A stretch of DNA of 46,102 nucleotides, taken from contig NZ_BCTO01000061.1 of assembly GCF_001571325.1 (NCBI RefSeq), positions 1 to 46,102 on the forward strand, given 5' to 3'. How positions within the stretch are numbered: position 1 is the stretch's first letter; each line of letters starts with the position of its first letter. The position numbers and the translations under genes were made by a program. The notes under the pieces are model-generated. The model saw only the letters and a list, made by a program, of their open reading frames with translations. It ran no database searches and had not been told where the DNA came from. Of the stretch, positions 26,859 through 35,077 are shown piece by piece. The DNA comes from Delftia tsuruhatensis NBRC 16741 (GTDB lineage: Bacteria; Pseudomonadota; Gammaproteobacteria; Burkholderiales; Burkholderiaceae_C).

Positions 26859-27257
26859 ATGCACCCCCTCATCGCCGCTCAGGCGGCCCCTCCCCAACCA
26901 CCTTTTCTTCCCACCTGGCGGCAGGCCATGCACGCCTCGCTGGGCCTGGTGCAGAGCACGCTGCAGCAGTTGATCGAACTGATGGTCGACGATCCCGACA
27001 GGGACGACAGCGAAGTCGATGTGGACTGCGCCGTGGAGCTGGCGCTGGAGCACATCAAGCGCATGAGTTTCCAGCAGCACGCGGACCGCCATGCCTTCGA
27101 GGTGGAGTGGATCAAGGCAACGGCGGCGCTGCGGCTGGCGCAGGGCGCTTTCGGGCGGCCTCAGTCACGCTTCGGCCTGCGGCTCAAGGACGCCATCCAG
27201 CAGCTGGAGATGCTGCCGGAGCTGGTGGAGTTCGTGGACCAGGACGACGGCGAGTGA
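26859..27257 (+). CDS. Hypothetical protein downstream of the structured leader
   Basis: A 132-residue, mostly helical acidic protein with no signal peptide or membrane segment. It contains LPTWRQAMHASLGLVQSTL near residue 20, an Asp-rich turn (DDPDRDDSEVDVD) near residue 46, and VEWIKATAALRLAQGAFG near residue 85. ATG 26859 follows AGGA at 26847-26850. I do not recognise a domain; it looks like a lineage-restricted conserved protein. The leader from 26736 may regulate its translation. It is followed after 64 bases by a LysR gene in the same direction. Confidence 0.65.
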   Translation: MHPLIAAQAAPPQPPFLPTWRQAMHASLGLVQSTLQQLIELMVDDPDRDDSEVDVDCAVELALEHIKRMSFQQHADRHAFEVEWIKATAALRLAQGAFGRPQSRFGLRLKDAIQQLEMLPELVEFVDQDDGE

Positions 27258-27321
27258 ACTGTGCGGCGCGCCCGTATCTCTGTGAGAAACTGGCCCGCCG
27301 AACACCCCCTTGCCTTCACCC

Positions 27322-28212
27322 ATGGAACTGCGCCAGCTGCGCTACTTTGTCGATATCGCCAAGACCGAGCACCTGACGACATCGGCCAGGAACCTCTATG
27401 TCACGCAGTCCACGCTCTCGCATGGGCTGCGGCAGTTGGAGGAGGAGTTGGGCATGGCGCTGTTCGAGCGCATTGGCCGGGGGCTGAAGCTGTCGCAGGC
27501 CGGCGTGGTGTTCCGCAACTATGCGGAGCGTGCGCTGCATGAGGTGGAGGCCGGGCGCATGGCGCTGGCCGACCTCAGCGAGCTGCAGACCGGCACGCTG
27601 ACCATCGGCGTGATTCCCACCTTCCTCAACACCCTGGTCGCCCCGGCCGTGGCGGCTTTCATGCGCGCCTATCCCAAGGTCAACGTGGTGGTGATCGAGC
27701 TGCTGGCCCCGCCCGTGGAGCAGGGATTGCTGGACGGCAGCCTGGACCTGGGCGTGAGCTTTCACCCGCCCCAGCGCGCCGAGCTGGACGCGCTGCCGCT
27801 GTTCGACGAACGCATGATGCTGCTGGTCAACCCATCGCATCCGCTGGCCGGGCGCCGCACGCTGTCCGTCAAGTCGCTGGCCGGCGTGCCCCTGGCCCTG
27901 CTGCCGCGCACGTTCTACACGCGCAGCCTGATCGAGGACGGGCTGCGCACCGCAGGCGTCACGCCCTTGCTGCGCGCGGAAATGGGATCGGTGGAATCGC
28001 TGATCGCGCTGTGCCGCTGGGGCGACATGGCCACCATCGTCCCCGAACGCGCCGCCCAGCAGGCCACGGACATGGTGGCCATCCACCTGGTCGCCCCCCA
28101 GCTCATCCGCACGGCAGGCCTGCTGTGGCGCCGAGGCGCCAGCTACAGTGCGGCCGCGCGCGAGTTCGCGGCGCAACTGGCCCCCGCCACAAGAACCAAC
28201 ATGCCCCGCTAA
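27322..28212 (+). CDS. LysR family regulator (CynR-like)
   Basis: A 296-residue LysR protein. MELRQLRYFVDIAKTEHLTT starts the HTH region (residues 1-60), and the effector domain with RMMLLVNPSHPL follows. It resembles the CynR/CbbR-like branch. The ATG at 27322 matches the family start; a TTG four codons earlier is less likely. It has no divergent or adjacent metabolic partner, and its stop is only a few bases before repeat copy B, so its regulon is likely elsewhere. Confidence 0.9.
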   Translation: MELRQLRYFVDIAKTEHLTTSARNLYVTQSTLSHGLRQLEEELGMALFERIGRGLKLSQAGVVFRNYAERALHEVEAGRMALADLSELQTGTLTIGVIPTFLNTLVAPAVAAFMRAYPKVNVVVIELLAPPVEQGLLDGSLDLGVSFHPPQRAELDALPLFDERMMLLVNPSHPLAGRRTLSVKSLAGVPLALLPRTFYTRSLIEDGLRTAGVTPLLRAEMGSVESLIALCRWGDMATIVPERAAQQATDMVAIHLVAPQLIRTAGLLWRRGASYSAAAREFAAQLAPATRTNMPR

Positions 28213-28216
28213 AAAA

Positions 28217-28572
28217 ACACCAGGCCGAGCGAAGCAAAGGCCCGAGCAAACTCCCCGTATGTCAGCGCCTGCGTCGGGCCGCCTGCGGGGTTGCAGTCCT
28301 GCCGAAGGACAGGACTGCTTCGTCAACTGACTCGCCGCAGTTGTCTGAACGGAGCGCGCAGCGCGCAGTGAGTTCTGCGGCGAACCCCGCAGGCGGCCCG
28401 ACGCAGGTTGCCCCGCAGCGCAGCGAAGGGGTCGCGGACATCCGGGTCGTCTTTCTTTTGCATCCTTTTCTTCGGCCGGCGTACCGGTGACGAATCAAAG
28501 AAAAGGAGGTCGGCTGCCGGGCCGAGACCCGGCCTCGAAAAAACACCACCCGGCAGGGTCAAAAACCCGCTC
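28217..28572 (-). repeat. Structured intergenic repeat, copy B (inverted relative to copy A)
   Basis: The reverse complement aligns with 26226-26583 element by element. It keeps a perfect 10-bp hairpin (28463-28472 with 28498-28507) with the same 25-base loop length as copy A, and a perfect 9-bp hairpin GCAGTCCTG/CAGGACTGC (28293-28301, 28310-28318). Two base pairs of the first hairpin differ from copy A by compensatory changes. The copy fills the whole gap between the LysR gene and the converging hydrolase gene. Confidence 0.85.
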
Positions 28573-29959
28573 ACTGCAAAGAAGGCCGCTGCCTCTCAGG
28601 CACCCGAGCCCCCAACGCAGCCGGCACATAAGCCGCATCAAAACTACACCCCACCCCAAACTTGGCCTCATTCCCTACACAAGCAGCAGCAATCCCCGCC
28701 GCAGTCGGCTTCACCCCCGCCTCCACCCACTGCATCAACGCAGTCATCAAGGTGGGATAGGTCGCATCGCTGATATAGCTGTGCGTCCCCTGCCGCGTAA
28801 AGGTCTGCACCAGCCGGTCCCCACTGCCGCCCTGCTGCATCACCGCACGAAACCGCGCATCCAGCTCCACGAAGGCCGTGGGGTCGCTGATCCACTTGGC
28901 CGAGAGGACCGGCACGCCAATCCTGCCCACGGGGTCGGTGTCATCGGCGAACTTGCGGTAGGCCGCAGGGTCGGCGCGGTAGCGCAGCACGCCGGCATTG
29001 AGTGCGGCATCGTCGGCCGAGCCGGCATAGACCGCACCCTCGTTGCCGAAGGGGCTGGCGCCGCCCGTGCGCTTGGCCGAGATGTCCTGGAAGTGCATGG
29101 TGCCCCAGTTCATGTGCGACTGGATGGCGCTTTCGGGGATCTTGATGACCTTGGTGATGGTGTCGATCTTCGCCTGCTGCGCGGCCGTGCGCTGGGCGGC
29201 GGGCTTGTCCAGCGCCAGGCATTCGTTCACGCGCAGGGCCACGTCGGCCTGGCGCATCTTGGCGTCTGCGGGCAGGCCCAGGTTGAGCGCGTACTGCGGC
29301 TCATTGGGGCGCGGGTGGTTGGCGCACAGGTACTGGTAGACCACGCGCAGGTCGGTGCGGAAGTCATAGGCATGGGTGCCGCCGCCCAGCACGCCGCTGG
29401 TGAGCAGCACGCCGTCGTAGGGGCGCTCGCCCACGGTCTGCTCGTTGAACATTTCCGCGCCCTTGGCGGCCACGCCCGCCCCCCAGGACTGGCCGTGCAG
29501 GATGGTGCGCTGCGGCTTGGCCACATGCTGGCGGAAGATGCCGCGCAGGCGCTCCGTGTCCTCTGCGGCGGCCCGCACTTCCACGCCGCCCTGGCGGTAG
29601 GTGGAGCCTGCCCAGGCGTAGCCTGCGCGCACCATGATGGACCAGCGCACCAGGTCTTCGGCCGCACGGGCGGCGGTGGGCGCGGCCAGGTCCGGGCCGC
29701 CGTGGGCGTGCAGCACCAGGGTGCCGTTCCACTGCGCGGGCTTGGCGATCAGGTAGTAGGCGCCCTTGGAGTCCTGCCCGGCCCAGCAGCTGACACCCGC
29801 AGGAATCTCGGCAGGGCAGGCCGTGCTCTTGGGCGCGGTCTCGATGGAGGTGACCGGCCCGTGCAGCACGGCCGAGCCGCCGCCGCAGCCGGCCAGGGCG
29901 AGCGCGGCCAGCAGCGAGGCGCTGGCGGGACGCAGGGGGAAATACGCGGATGCTTGCAT
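28571..29959 (-). CDS. Exported lipoprotein alpha/beta hydrolase
   Basis: A 462-residue protein. The signal peptide ends in the lipobox LALAGC (Cys25), so it is probably anchored to a membrane outside the cytoplasm. The alpha/beta hydrolase core shows LVLHAHGGPDL (oxyanion-type HGG) and the nucleophile elbow HGQSWGAG, with a plausible catalytic His in RQGTHSYIS. Substrate is unknown; an ester or oligomeric ester is plausible. It is divergent from a LysR-Bug receptor pair, suggesting extracytoplasmic hydrolysis followed by capture of the released acid (inference). Confidence 0.8.
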   Translation of the reverse strand: MQASAYFPLRPASASLLAALALAGCGGGSAVLHGPVTSIETAPKSTACPAEIPAGVSCWAGQDSKGAYYLIAKPAQWNGTLVLHAHGGPDLAAPTAARAAEDLVRWSIMVRAGYAWAGSTYRQGGVEVRAAAEDTERLRGIFRQHVAKPQRTILHGQSWGAGVAAKGAEMFNEQTVGERPYDGVLLTSGVLGGGTHAYDFRTDLRVVYQYLCANHPRPNEPQYALNLGLPADAKMRQADVALRVNECLALDKPAAQRTAAQQAKIDTITKVIKIPESAIQSHMNWGTMHFQDISAKRTGGASPFGNEGAVYAGSADDAALNAGVLRYRADPAAYRKFADDTDPVGRIGVPVLSAKWISDPTAFVELDARFRAVMQQGGSGDRLVQTFTRQGTHSYISDATYPTLMTALMQWVEAGVKPTAAGIAAACVGNEAKFGVGCSFDAAYVPAALGARVPERQRPSLQ

Positions 29960-30079
29960 GCCTTGTCTCCTGTCTTGGCTTCTTGTTGGAAGTCACCTGC
30001 CGCGCCGCGGCAAGCGGTCTCATCGGTGACTGGATGGGATTCTGTAGAGGCTTGTCCAATATTTCAAAGATTTTTAGGA

Positions 30080-30092
30080 TATCGGCTGGATA
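30080..30092. promoter_or_regulatory. Candidate LysR operator upstream of the LysR-Bug genes
   Basis: TATC-N5-GATA at 30080-30092 is a perfect dyad with the T-N11-A LysR core. It lies 12 bases before the LysR start and about 120 from the divergent hydrolase start, in a locally AT-rich stretch (30040-30105). Its closeness to the LysR gene suggests autorepression. Confidence 0.5.
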
Positions 30093-30104
30093 CTTTTCAC
30101 ATAT

Positions 30105-31034
30105 ATGGAACTGCGCCATCTCCGTTACTTCCTGGCCGTTGCCGATACCGGCCACATCACGCGCGCGGCCGAGCTGCTGGGCATGCAGCAGCCGCCGCTG
30201 TCGCAGCAGATCCGCGCGCTGGAGGAGGAGCTGGGCATTGCCCTGTTCCGGCGCCACCCCAAGGGCGTGGACCTGACCGACGCGGGCCTGGAGCTGCAGG
30301 GCGAGGCCACGCGGCTGCTGGCCGACTTCACCGCCATGCGCGACCGCATGCAGGCCTTTGCGCGCGGCGAGCGCGGGCGCATCCATGTGGGCTTCACCAG
30401 CTCGGCGGCGGCCCATGCCTTCACGCCCGAGGTGCTGCGCCTGTGCCGTGGCCGCCATCCCGACATTGCGCTGGATGTGAGCGAGAACAATGCCGCCGAG
30501 ATCACCGAGGCCGTGCAGGCCGGGCGCATGCACTGCGGCTTTCTGCGCGTGCCGGTGGCCCGGCCCGAAGGCCTGGTGTTCGAGACGCTGCTGCAGGAGC
30601 CCGCGCTGCTGGCCATTCCCGTGGACCACCGGCTGGCGCGCGATGCATCGCGGCCCGTGGCGCTCAGGCAGCTCGATGGCGAGCGCCTGATCCTTGTGCG
30701 GCGCACGGGCGCGCCGGGGCTGTACGCGAACCTGCTGGCGCTGTGCGCCCGGCACAAGGTACAGGTGGAGGTGGCCGCCGAGGTGGAACGCATGATGACC
30801 AATGTGAACCTGGTGGCGGCGGGCGTGGGCCTGTCCATCGTGCCGGCCTCGGTGCGCGGCGCCCATCCCGAGGCCGTGGTCTACCGCGCCTTCGAGCCCG
30901 CCGTGCGGCTGAGCGCCCCGCTCACCCTGGTGCACCGCGAGGCCGGCACGGAAACCGGCGGCGCAGGACCCGCGGCCACCTTCATCGCCCTGGCGCGCGA
31001 GCTGGCGCAGCGCCACCAGGCGCCGGGCGGCTGA
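30105..31034 (+). CDS. LysR family regulator, paired with a Bug receptor
   Basis: A 309-residue LysR protein of the CatM/BenM-like style (MELRHLRYFLAVADTGHITR, then MQQPPLSQQIRALEEELG). The HTH occupies residues 1-60 and the effector domain follows from about 90. It lies divergent from the lipoprotein hydrolase and 3 bases ahead of the Bug receptor gene, so both are probably co-transcribed and it likely regulates the divergent gene. Confidence 0.92.
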   Translation: MELRHLRYFLAVADTGHITRAAELLGMQQPPLSQQIRALEEELGIALFRRHPKGVDLTDAGLELQGEATRLLADFTAMRDRMQAFARGERGRIHVGFTSSAAAHAFTPEVLRLCRGRHPDIALDVSENNAAEITEAVQAGRMHCGFLRVPVARPEGLVFETLLQEPALLAIPVDHRLARDASRPVALRQLDGERLILVRRTGAPGLYANLLALCARHKVQVEVAAEVERMMTNVNLVAAGVGLSIVPASVRGAHPEAVVYRAFEPAVRLSAPLTLVHREAGTETGGAGPAATFIALARELAQRHQAPGG

Positions 31035-31037
31035 GGC

Positions 31038-31967
31038 ATGCGGGCACCGCAAGGCACCGATACCGGCCGGCGCGCCCTGCTGGCGGCGGCTGCCTGCGCG
31101 CTGGCCTGGCCCGCCCAGGCATTGCCGGCCCGGCCCGCCTGGCCGGGCGCCAGCGTGCGGATCGTGGTGGCCTACCCCGCAGGCGGTGTCAGCGACATGG
31201 TGGCCCGCGCCCTGGCCGAGCAACTGGCGCAGCAATGGGGCACGGCCGTGATCGTGGACAACCGCCCCGGCGCCAGCGGCACCGTGGCGCTGGAGCTGCT
31301 GGCGCGCAGCGCGCCCGACGGCCGCACCCTGGTCTTTGCCGCCGCCACCGCCGTGGGCCTGGCCGCAGCCTCCGTGACGCCCGTGGCCGGCGCGATGCGC
31401 ACGCCCATGCTGCTGGTGGGCACGCCGGCGCTGAAGGCCGCAGATTTCGAGGGCATGCTGGCCGAGGCGCGCGGCATGCCCGGCGGCATACGCTGGGCCA
31501 CCACGGGCGAGGGCACGACGGGCCACGCCGTGCTGCAGCGCATAGAGCAGGCCACGCGCATTCCCATCGTGCATGTGCCCTACAAGGGCGGGGGCCAGCA
31601 GCTCAACGATGCGCTGGCCGGGCATTTCGAGCTGCTGTCCACCAATGTGGCGCCGCTGCAGCTGCAGGCGCTGCGCGCGGGCCGCCTCAAGGCCCTGGCC
31701 GTGGGCGCGCCGCAGCGGCTGGCAGCCCTGCCCGATGTGCCCACGCTGGCGCAGCTGGGCCATGCGCAGGCCAATCTGGATTCGCTGTTCGGCCTGTTCG
31801 CGCCGCCGCAGATGGCGCCAGCGCTGGCCCAGCGCATCAATGCCGCGGTGGCCCAGGCGCTGCGCGCGCCGGCCATCCGCAGCCGGCTGGAGGCGGCCAG
31901 CAACCAGCCGTTCGAGGGTTCGGCCGCAGAGTTCGCGCAGCAGGTGATGCGCGAGGCCGGGCGCTGA
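31038..31967 (+). CDS. Bug-family (tripartite tricarboxylate transporter) solute receptor
   Basis: The 309-residue periplasmic receptor has a signal peptide with GRRALLAAA and a cleavage site after AQALPA. Bug signatures are VRIVVAYPAGGVSDMVAR, VDNRPGASGTVA, HVPYKGGGQ and ALPDVPTLAQ. Members bind carboxylates and feed TctAB permeases, but no TctAB genes are here, so this is an orphan receptor as is common in Burkholderiales. The segment after residue 100 is shorter than in typical members, which may be a small deletion. It may bind the product of the neighbouring hydrolase (inference). Confidence 0.88.
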   Translation: MRAPQGTDTGRRALLAAAACALAWPAQALPARPAWPGASVRIVVAYPAGGVSDMVARALAEQLAQQWGTAVIVDNRPGASGTVALELLARSAPDGRTLVFAAATAVGLAAASVTPVAGAMRTPMLLVGTPALKAADFEGMLAEARGMPGGIRWATTGEGTTGHAVLQRIEQATRIPIVHVPYKGGGQQLNDALAGHFELLSTNVAPLQLQALRAGRLKALAVGAPQRLAALPDVPTLAQLGHAQANLDSLFGLFAPPQMAPALAQRINAAVAQALRAPAIRSRLEAASNQPFEGSAAEFAQQVMREAGR

Positions 31968-32031
31968 CCGCCCTGCATCGCTCCCCCCGCACCACGCTCC
32001 CGCACCACGCCCTGCACCACGCCGGACGGGC

Positions 32032-32895
32032 TCAGCGCGCGTACTTCTTGGCCCCGGCCACGCAGACCACGGCGGCCATGGTGACCAGAACCATGCCCCA
32101 GCTCACCTGTTCATGCAGCAGCAGGGCCGCCAGGCCCAGGCCCATGAAGGGCTGCAGCAGCTGGATCTGGCCCACGGCCGCAATGCCGCCCTGGGCCAGG
32201 CCCCGGTACCAGAACACGAAGCCGATGAGCATGCTGAACAGCGAGACATAGGCCAGGCCCAGCCATGCGGGCCGGCCCACATCGGCCAGCGATGCCGGCA
32301 TGCTGAGCAGGGCGGCGGGCAGCATGACGGGCAGGGCCAGCACCAGCGACCAGCTGATGACCTGCCAGCCGCCCAGCGTGCGCGACAGGCGCGCGCCCTC
32401 GGCATAGCCCAGGCCGCAGACGATGATGGCAGCCAGCATCAGCAGGTCGCCGCGCAGCGAGCCCCCGGCCCCGCCCACGGCCGCATAGCCGGCCACGAAG
32501 GCCGCGCCCGCCAGCGAGAACAGCCAGAACGCCGGGCGCGGGCGCTCGCCGCCGCGCAGCACCGCGAACACGGCCGTGGACAGGGGCAGCAGGCCCACGA
32601 AGACGATGGAATGCGCCGAGGTGACGTACTGCAGCGCCAGCGCGGTCAGCAGCGGAAAGCCCACCACGCCGCCCAGCGCACTCAGCGCCAGCGAAGGCAT
32701 GTCGGCACGCGCGGGCCGGGGCTGGCGCAGCGCCAGCAGCATGGCCAGGGCCAGCAATGCCGCGATGCTGGCGCGCGCACAGGTCAGGAAGGTGGGGTCC
32801 AGGTCGGCGACCGCCACGCGGGTGGCCGGCAGCGATCCCGCAAAGATCGCCACGCCGATGAATCCGTTGATCCACCCGCTGCTTGTCTTGTCCAT
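32032..32895 (-). CDS. EamA/DMT family transporter
   Basis: A 287-residue drug/metabolite transporter with ten predicted helices in two EamA repeats (second repeat from about residue 150; signature LGLAALLLHEQVSWGM near the end). ATG 32895 has AAGGAG seven bases upstream on the minus strand. It is divergent from a MocR regulator, a common arrangement in which the regulator controls an exporter of an amino acid or amine. The substrate is not evident. Confidence 0.9.
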   Translation of the reverse strand: MDKTSSGWINGFIGVAIFAGSLPATRVAVADLDPTFLTCARASIAALLALAMLLALRQPRPARADMPSLALSALGGVVGFPLLTALALQYVTSAHSIVFVGLLPLSTAVFAVLRGGERPRPAFWLFSLAGAAFVAGYAAVGGAGGSLRGDLLMLAAIIVCGLGYAEGARLSRTLGGWQVISWSLVLALPVMLPAALLSMPASLADVGRPAWLGLAYVSLFSMLIGFVFWYRGLAQGGIAAVGQIQLLQPFMGLGLAALLLHEQVSWGMVLVTMAAVVCVAGAKKYAR

Positions 32896-33018
32896 CAAAA
32901 AGCTCCTTGGTTTGCAGCAGGCAGTGGGCCATCGCACGGCCGGATCTTCCATAGACAGTCCAATACAATTCAAAAGAACTGTTATGCACACAAATCCACT
33001 ACAGAAGAGAGAGCAGCC
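32896..33018. promoter_or_regulatory. Divergent control region of the DMT exporter and MocR gene
   Basis: ACAGT (32955-32959) and ACTGT (32978-32982) form an inverted repeat with an 18-base spacer around an AT-rich TACAATTC core. It is a candidate MocR binding site and promoter. Confidence 0.35.
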
Positions 33019-34398
33019 ATGCGCAGCGGCACACGCATCCAGGCGGTGATGGAGGACATCCAGTCGCGCATTGCCGCGCGCACCTACCTGCCCGGCACGC
33101 GCCTGCCCTCGGTGCGCGCGCAGGCGCAGGCCATGCAGGTGTCGGTGTCCACGGTGGTGGAGGCCTATGAGCGGCTGGCGGCCGAGGGGGTGATCGCCTC
33201 GCGCCCGGGCTCGGGCTTTTATGTGGCGGGGCCGGTGGCGCCGCTGGCGCTGGGCGGTATCGGGCCGCGCGTGGACAGGGAGGTCGACCCCCTGTGGCTG
33301 GCCCGCCAGTCGCTGCAGGCAGATGCCCACGCGCTCAAGCCGGGCTGCGGCTGGCTGCCGCCTTCATGGCTGTACGAGGAAGGCGTGCGCCGCGCGCTGC
33401 GCTCCCTGGCGCGCTCGGGCACGCTGGAGCTGACGGAGTACGCAACGCCGCTGGGCCACCCGGCACTGCGCCGCCTGCTGGCGCGGCGCATGGCCGCCAT
33501 GGGGCTGGAGACCTCGCCAGAGCAGATCCTGCTGACGGAGTCGGGCACGCACTCCATCGACCTGGTCTGCCGTTTCCTGCTGGAGCCCGGCGATACGGTG
33601 CTGATCGACGACCCCTGCTATTTCAATTTCCATGCGCTGCTCAAGGCGCACCGCGTGCAGGCCGTGAGCGTGCCCTACACGCCGCAGGGGCCCGACGTGG
33701 CCCGGTTCGCCGACGCGCTGCAGGCGCATTCGCCACGCCTGTACATCACCAATTCGGCCATCCACAACCCGACGGGCGCCACGCTGTCGCCACTGGTGGC
33801 GCACCGCATCCTGAAGCTGGCCGACAGCTCGGACCTGGTGATCGTGGAGGACGACATCTTCTGCGACCTGGAGACCCATGCGGCGCCCCGGCTGGCGGCC
33901 TTCGACGGCCTGTCGCGCGTGATCCAGATCGGCAGCTTCTCCAAGACGGTGTCGGCCTCGCTGCGCTGCGGCTTCATCGCGGCGCGGCCCGACTGGACGC
34001 AGGACCTGGCGGACCTGAAGATCGCCACCAACTTCGGCGGCGGGCGCATGGCCGCCGACATCGTGCTGCGCACGCTGACCGACAGCGGCTACCGCAGGCA
34101 CATGGAGTCCGTGCGGCTGCGGCTGGCGCAGGAGATGGAACGCACGGCCGCGCGGCTGCAGGCCCTGGGCATGAAGCCCTGGCTGGTGCCGCAGGCCGGC
34201 ATGTTCCTGTGGTGCCAGTTGCCCGGGGGCATGGATGCCACGGCGCTTGCGCGCACCTGCCTGGAGGATGGCGTGGTGCTGGCGCCCGGCAATGCCTTCA
34301 GCCAGTCGCAGAGCGCGGGCGACTTCCTGCGCTTCAATGTGGCGCAGTGCTCGGATGCGCGGATCTTCGAGGTGCTGGCGCGGGCGCTGACGGGCTAG
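33019..34398 (+). CDS. MocR-type regulator (GntR HTH plus aminotransferase-like domain)
   Basis: A 459-residue protein. Residues 1-75 are a GntR winged helix (GTRLPSVRAQAQAMQVSVST, SRPGSGFYV). Residues about 100-459 form a fold-type I aminotransferase domain with PLGHPALRRLLARRM, NPTGATLSP and the PLP-lysine segment QIGSFSKTVSASLRCGF. MocR regulators use PLP to sense amino compounds. It is divergent from the DMT exporter, its likely target. The stop overlaps the stop of the converging TetR gene (CTAG at 34395-34398). Confidence 0.92.
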   Translation: MRSGTRIQAVMEDIQSRIAARTYLPGTRLPSVRAQAQAMQVSVSTVVEAYERLAAEGVIASRPGSGFYVAGPVAPLALGGIGPRVDREVDPLWLARQSLQADAHALKPGCGWLPPSWLYEEGVRRALRSLARSGTLELTEYATPLGHPALRRLLARRMAAMGLETSPEQILLTESGTHSIDLVCRFLLEPGDTVLIDDPCYFNFHALLKAHRVQAVSVPYTPQGPDVARFADALQAHSPRLYITNSAIHNPTGATLSPLVAHRILKLADSSDLVIVEDDIFCDLETHAAPRLAAFDGLSRVIQIGSFSKTVSASLRCGFIAARPDWTQDLADLKIATNFGGGRMAADIVLRTLTDSGYRRHMESVRLRLAQEMERTAARLQALGMKPWLVPQAGMFLWCQLPGGMDATALARTCLEDGVVLAPGNAFSQSQSAGDFLRFNVAQCSDARIFEVLARALTG

Positions 34399-34982
34399 GC
34401 CGTTTCAGCCTGCAGCAGGCCGCGCACCCGCGCCTGCACGTGTTCCAGGGACGGCGGCAGGTCGAACAGCACGCGGTAGACGATGGGCGCGGCCAGCGCG
34501 TCTATCAGGGTGTCCGCAGCGGGCATCGCCTCGCCACGCCGCGCTGCGCGCTCGCCGATGTGCGCCAGTTGCCCGCGCAGGATTTCCACGCAGGCGCAGG
34601 GCGTGTGCTCGTTGCCCGCTGCGGCGGCCATGTCGCGCAGCATGGTGCGGCCCAGCGGCGAGGCCGATTCCTCCAGGAACTGCTCGGCCCAGGCCAGCAG
34701 GTCGCCCTCCAGCGTGCCCGTGTCCAGCGGCGGCGCCGTGGGCCGGATGATTTCCACGGCCACATCGGCCAGCAGCTGCTGTATGTCGCCCCAGCGCCGG
34801 TAGAGGGTGGACGGCGTCACGCCCGCCTGGGCGGCGATGAGCGGAAAGCTCAATTCCTCGCGCGGCATGGTTTCCAGCAGGCCCTTGACGGTCTGGTAGA
34901 CCGTGGCCTGGATGCGCGCGCTGCGTCCGCCGGGACGGGCGGGACCGCCTGTTTTGGAAAGGGATGGGACTTGCGTGCTCAT
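34395..34982 (-). CDS. TetR/AcrR family regulator
   Basis: A 195-residue regulator. The N-terminal HTH (residues about 25-70) includes LIAAQAGVTPSTLYRRWGDI, typical of TetR. The C-terminal helical domain (TetR_C type, RPTAPPLDTGTLEGDL) binds a ligand. It is divergent from an MFS exporter, and a strong inverted repeat lies between them, so it very probably represses the exporter. Confidence 0.93.
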   Translation of the reverse strand: MSTQVPSLSKTGGPARPGGRSARIQATVYQTVKGLLETMPREELSFPLIAAQAGVTPSTLYRRWGDIQQLLADVAVEIIRPTAPPLDTGTLEGDLLAWAEQFLEESASPLGRTMLRDMAAAAGNEHTPCACVEILRGQLAHIGERAARRGEAMPAADTLIDALAAPIVYRVLFDLPPSLEHVQARVRGLLQAETA

Positions 34983-35000
34983 GGTTATTAAAGCTAAAAA

Positions 35001-35054
35001 TTTGCGTTAGCAGCGCACAAGCGCAGAATTCGCTAACGCAAAAACTTTGCATTA
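35001..35054. promoter_or_regulatory. TetR operator candidates: long inverted repeat plus a third half-site
   Basis: TTTGCGTTAGC (35001-35011) and GCTAACGCAAA (35032-35042) are perfect 11-base inverted arms separated by 20 bases. TTTGCATTA at 35046-35054 repeats the first arm with one change in nine. All lie between the TetR start (34982) and the MFS start (35078), probably overlapping both promoters. Confidence 0.75.
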
Positions 35055-35077
35055 ATTGTGCAGCAGGGCTCTTAACC

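Noticed and set aside
26226..28572. Interpreting the two repeats and enclosed genes as a composite transposon
   Set aside because: No transposase, no terminal inverted repeat at the outer edges and no evident target duplication were found by eye.
28487..32251. A 1254-residue open frame on the plus strand
   Set aside because: It runs antisense through the hydrolase gene and out of frame through the LysR and Bug genes, with Arg/Ala/Gly-rich composition typical of shadow frames in GC-rich DNA.
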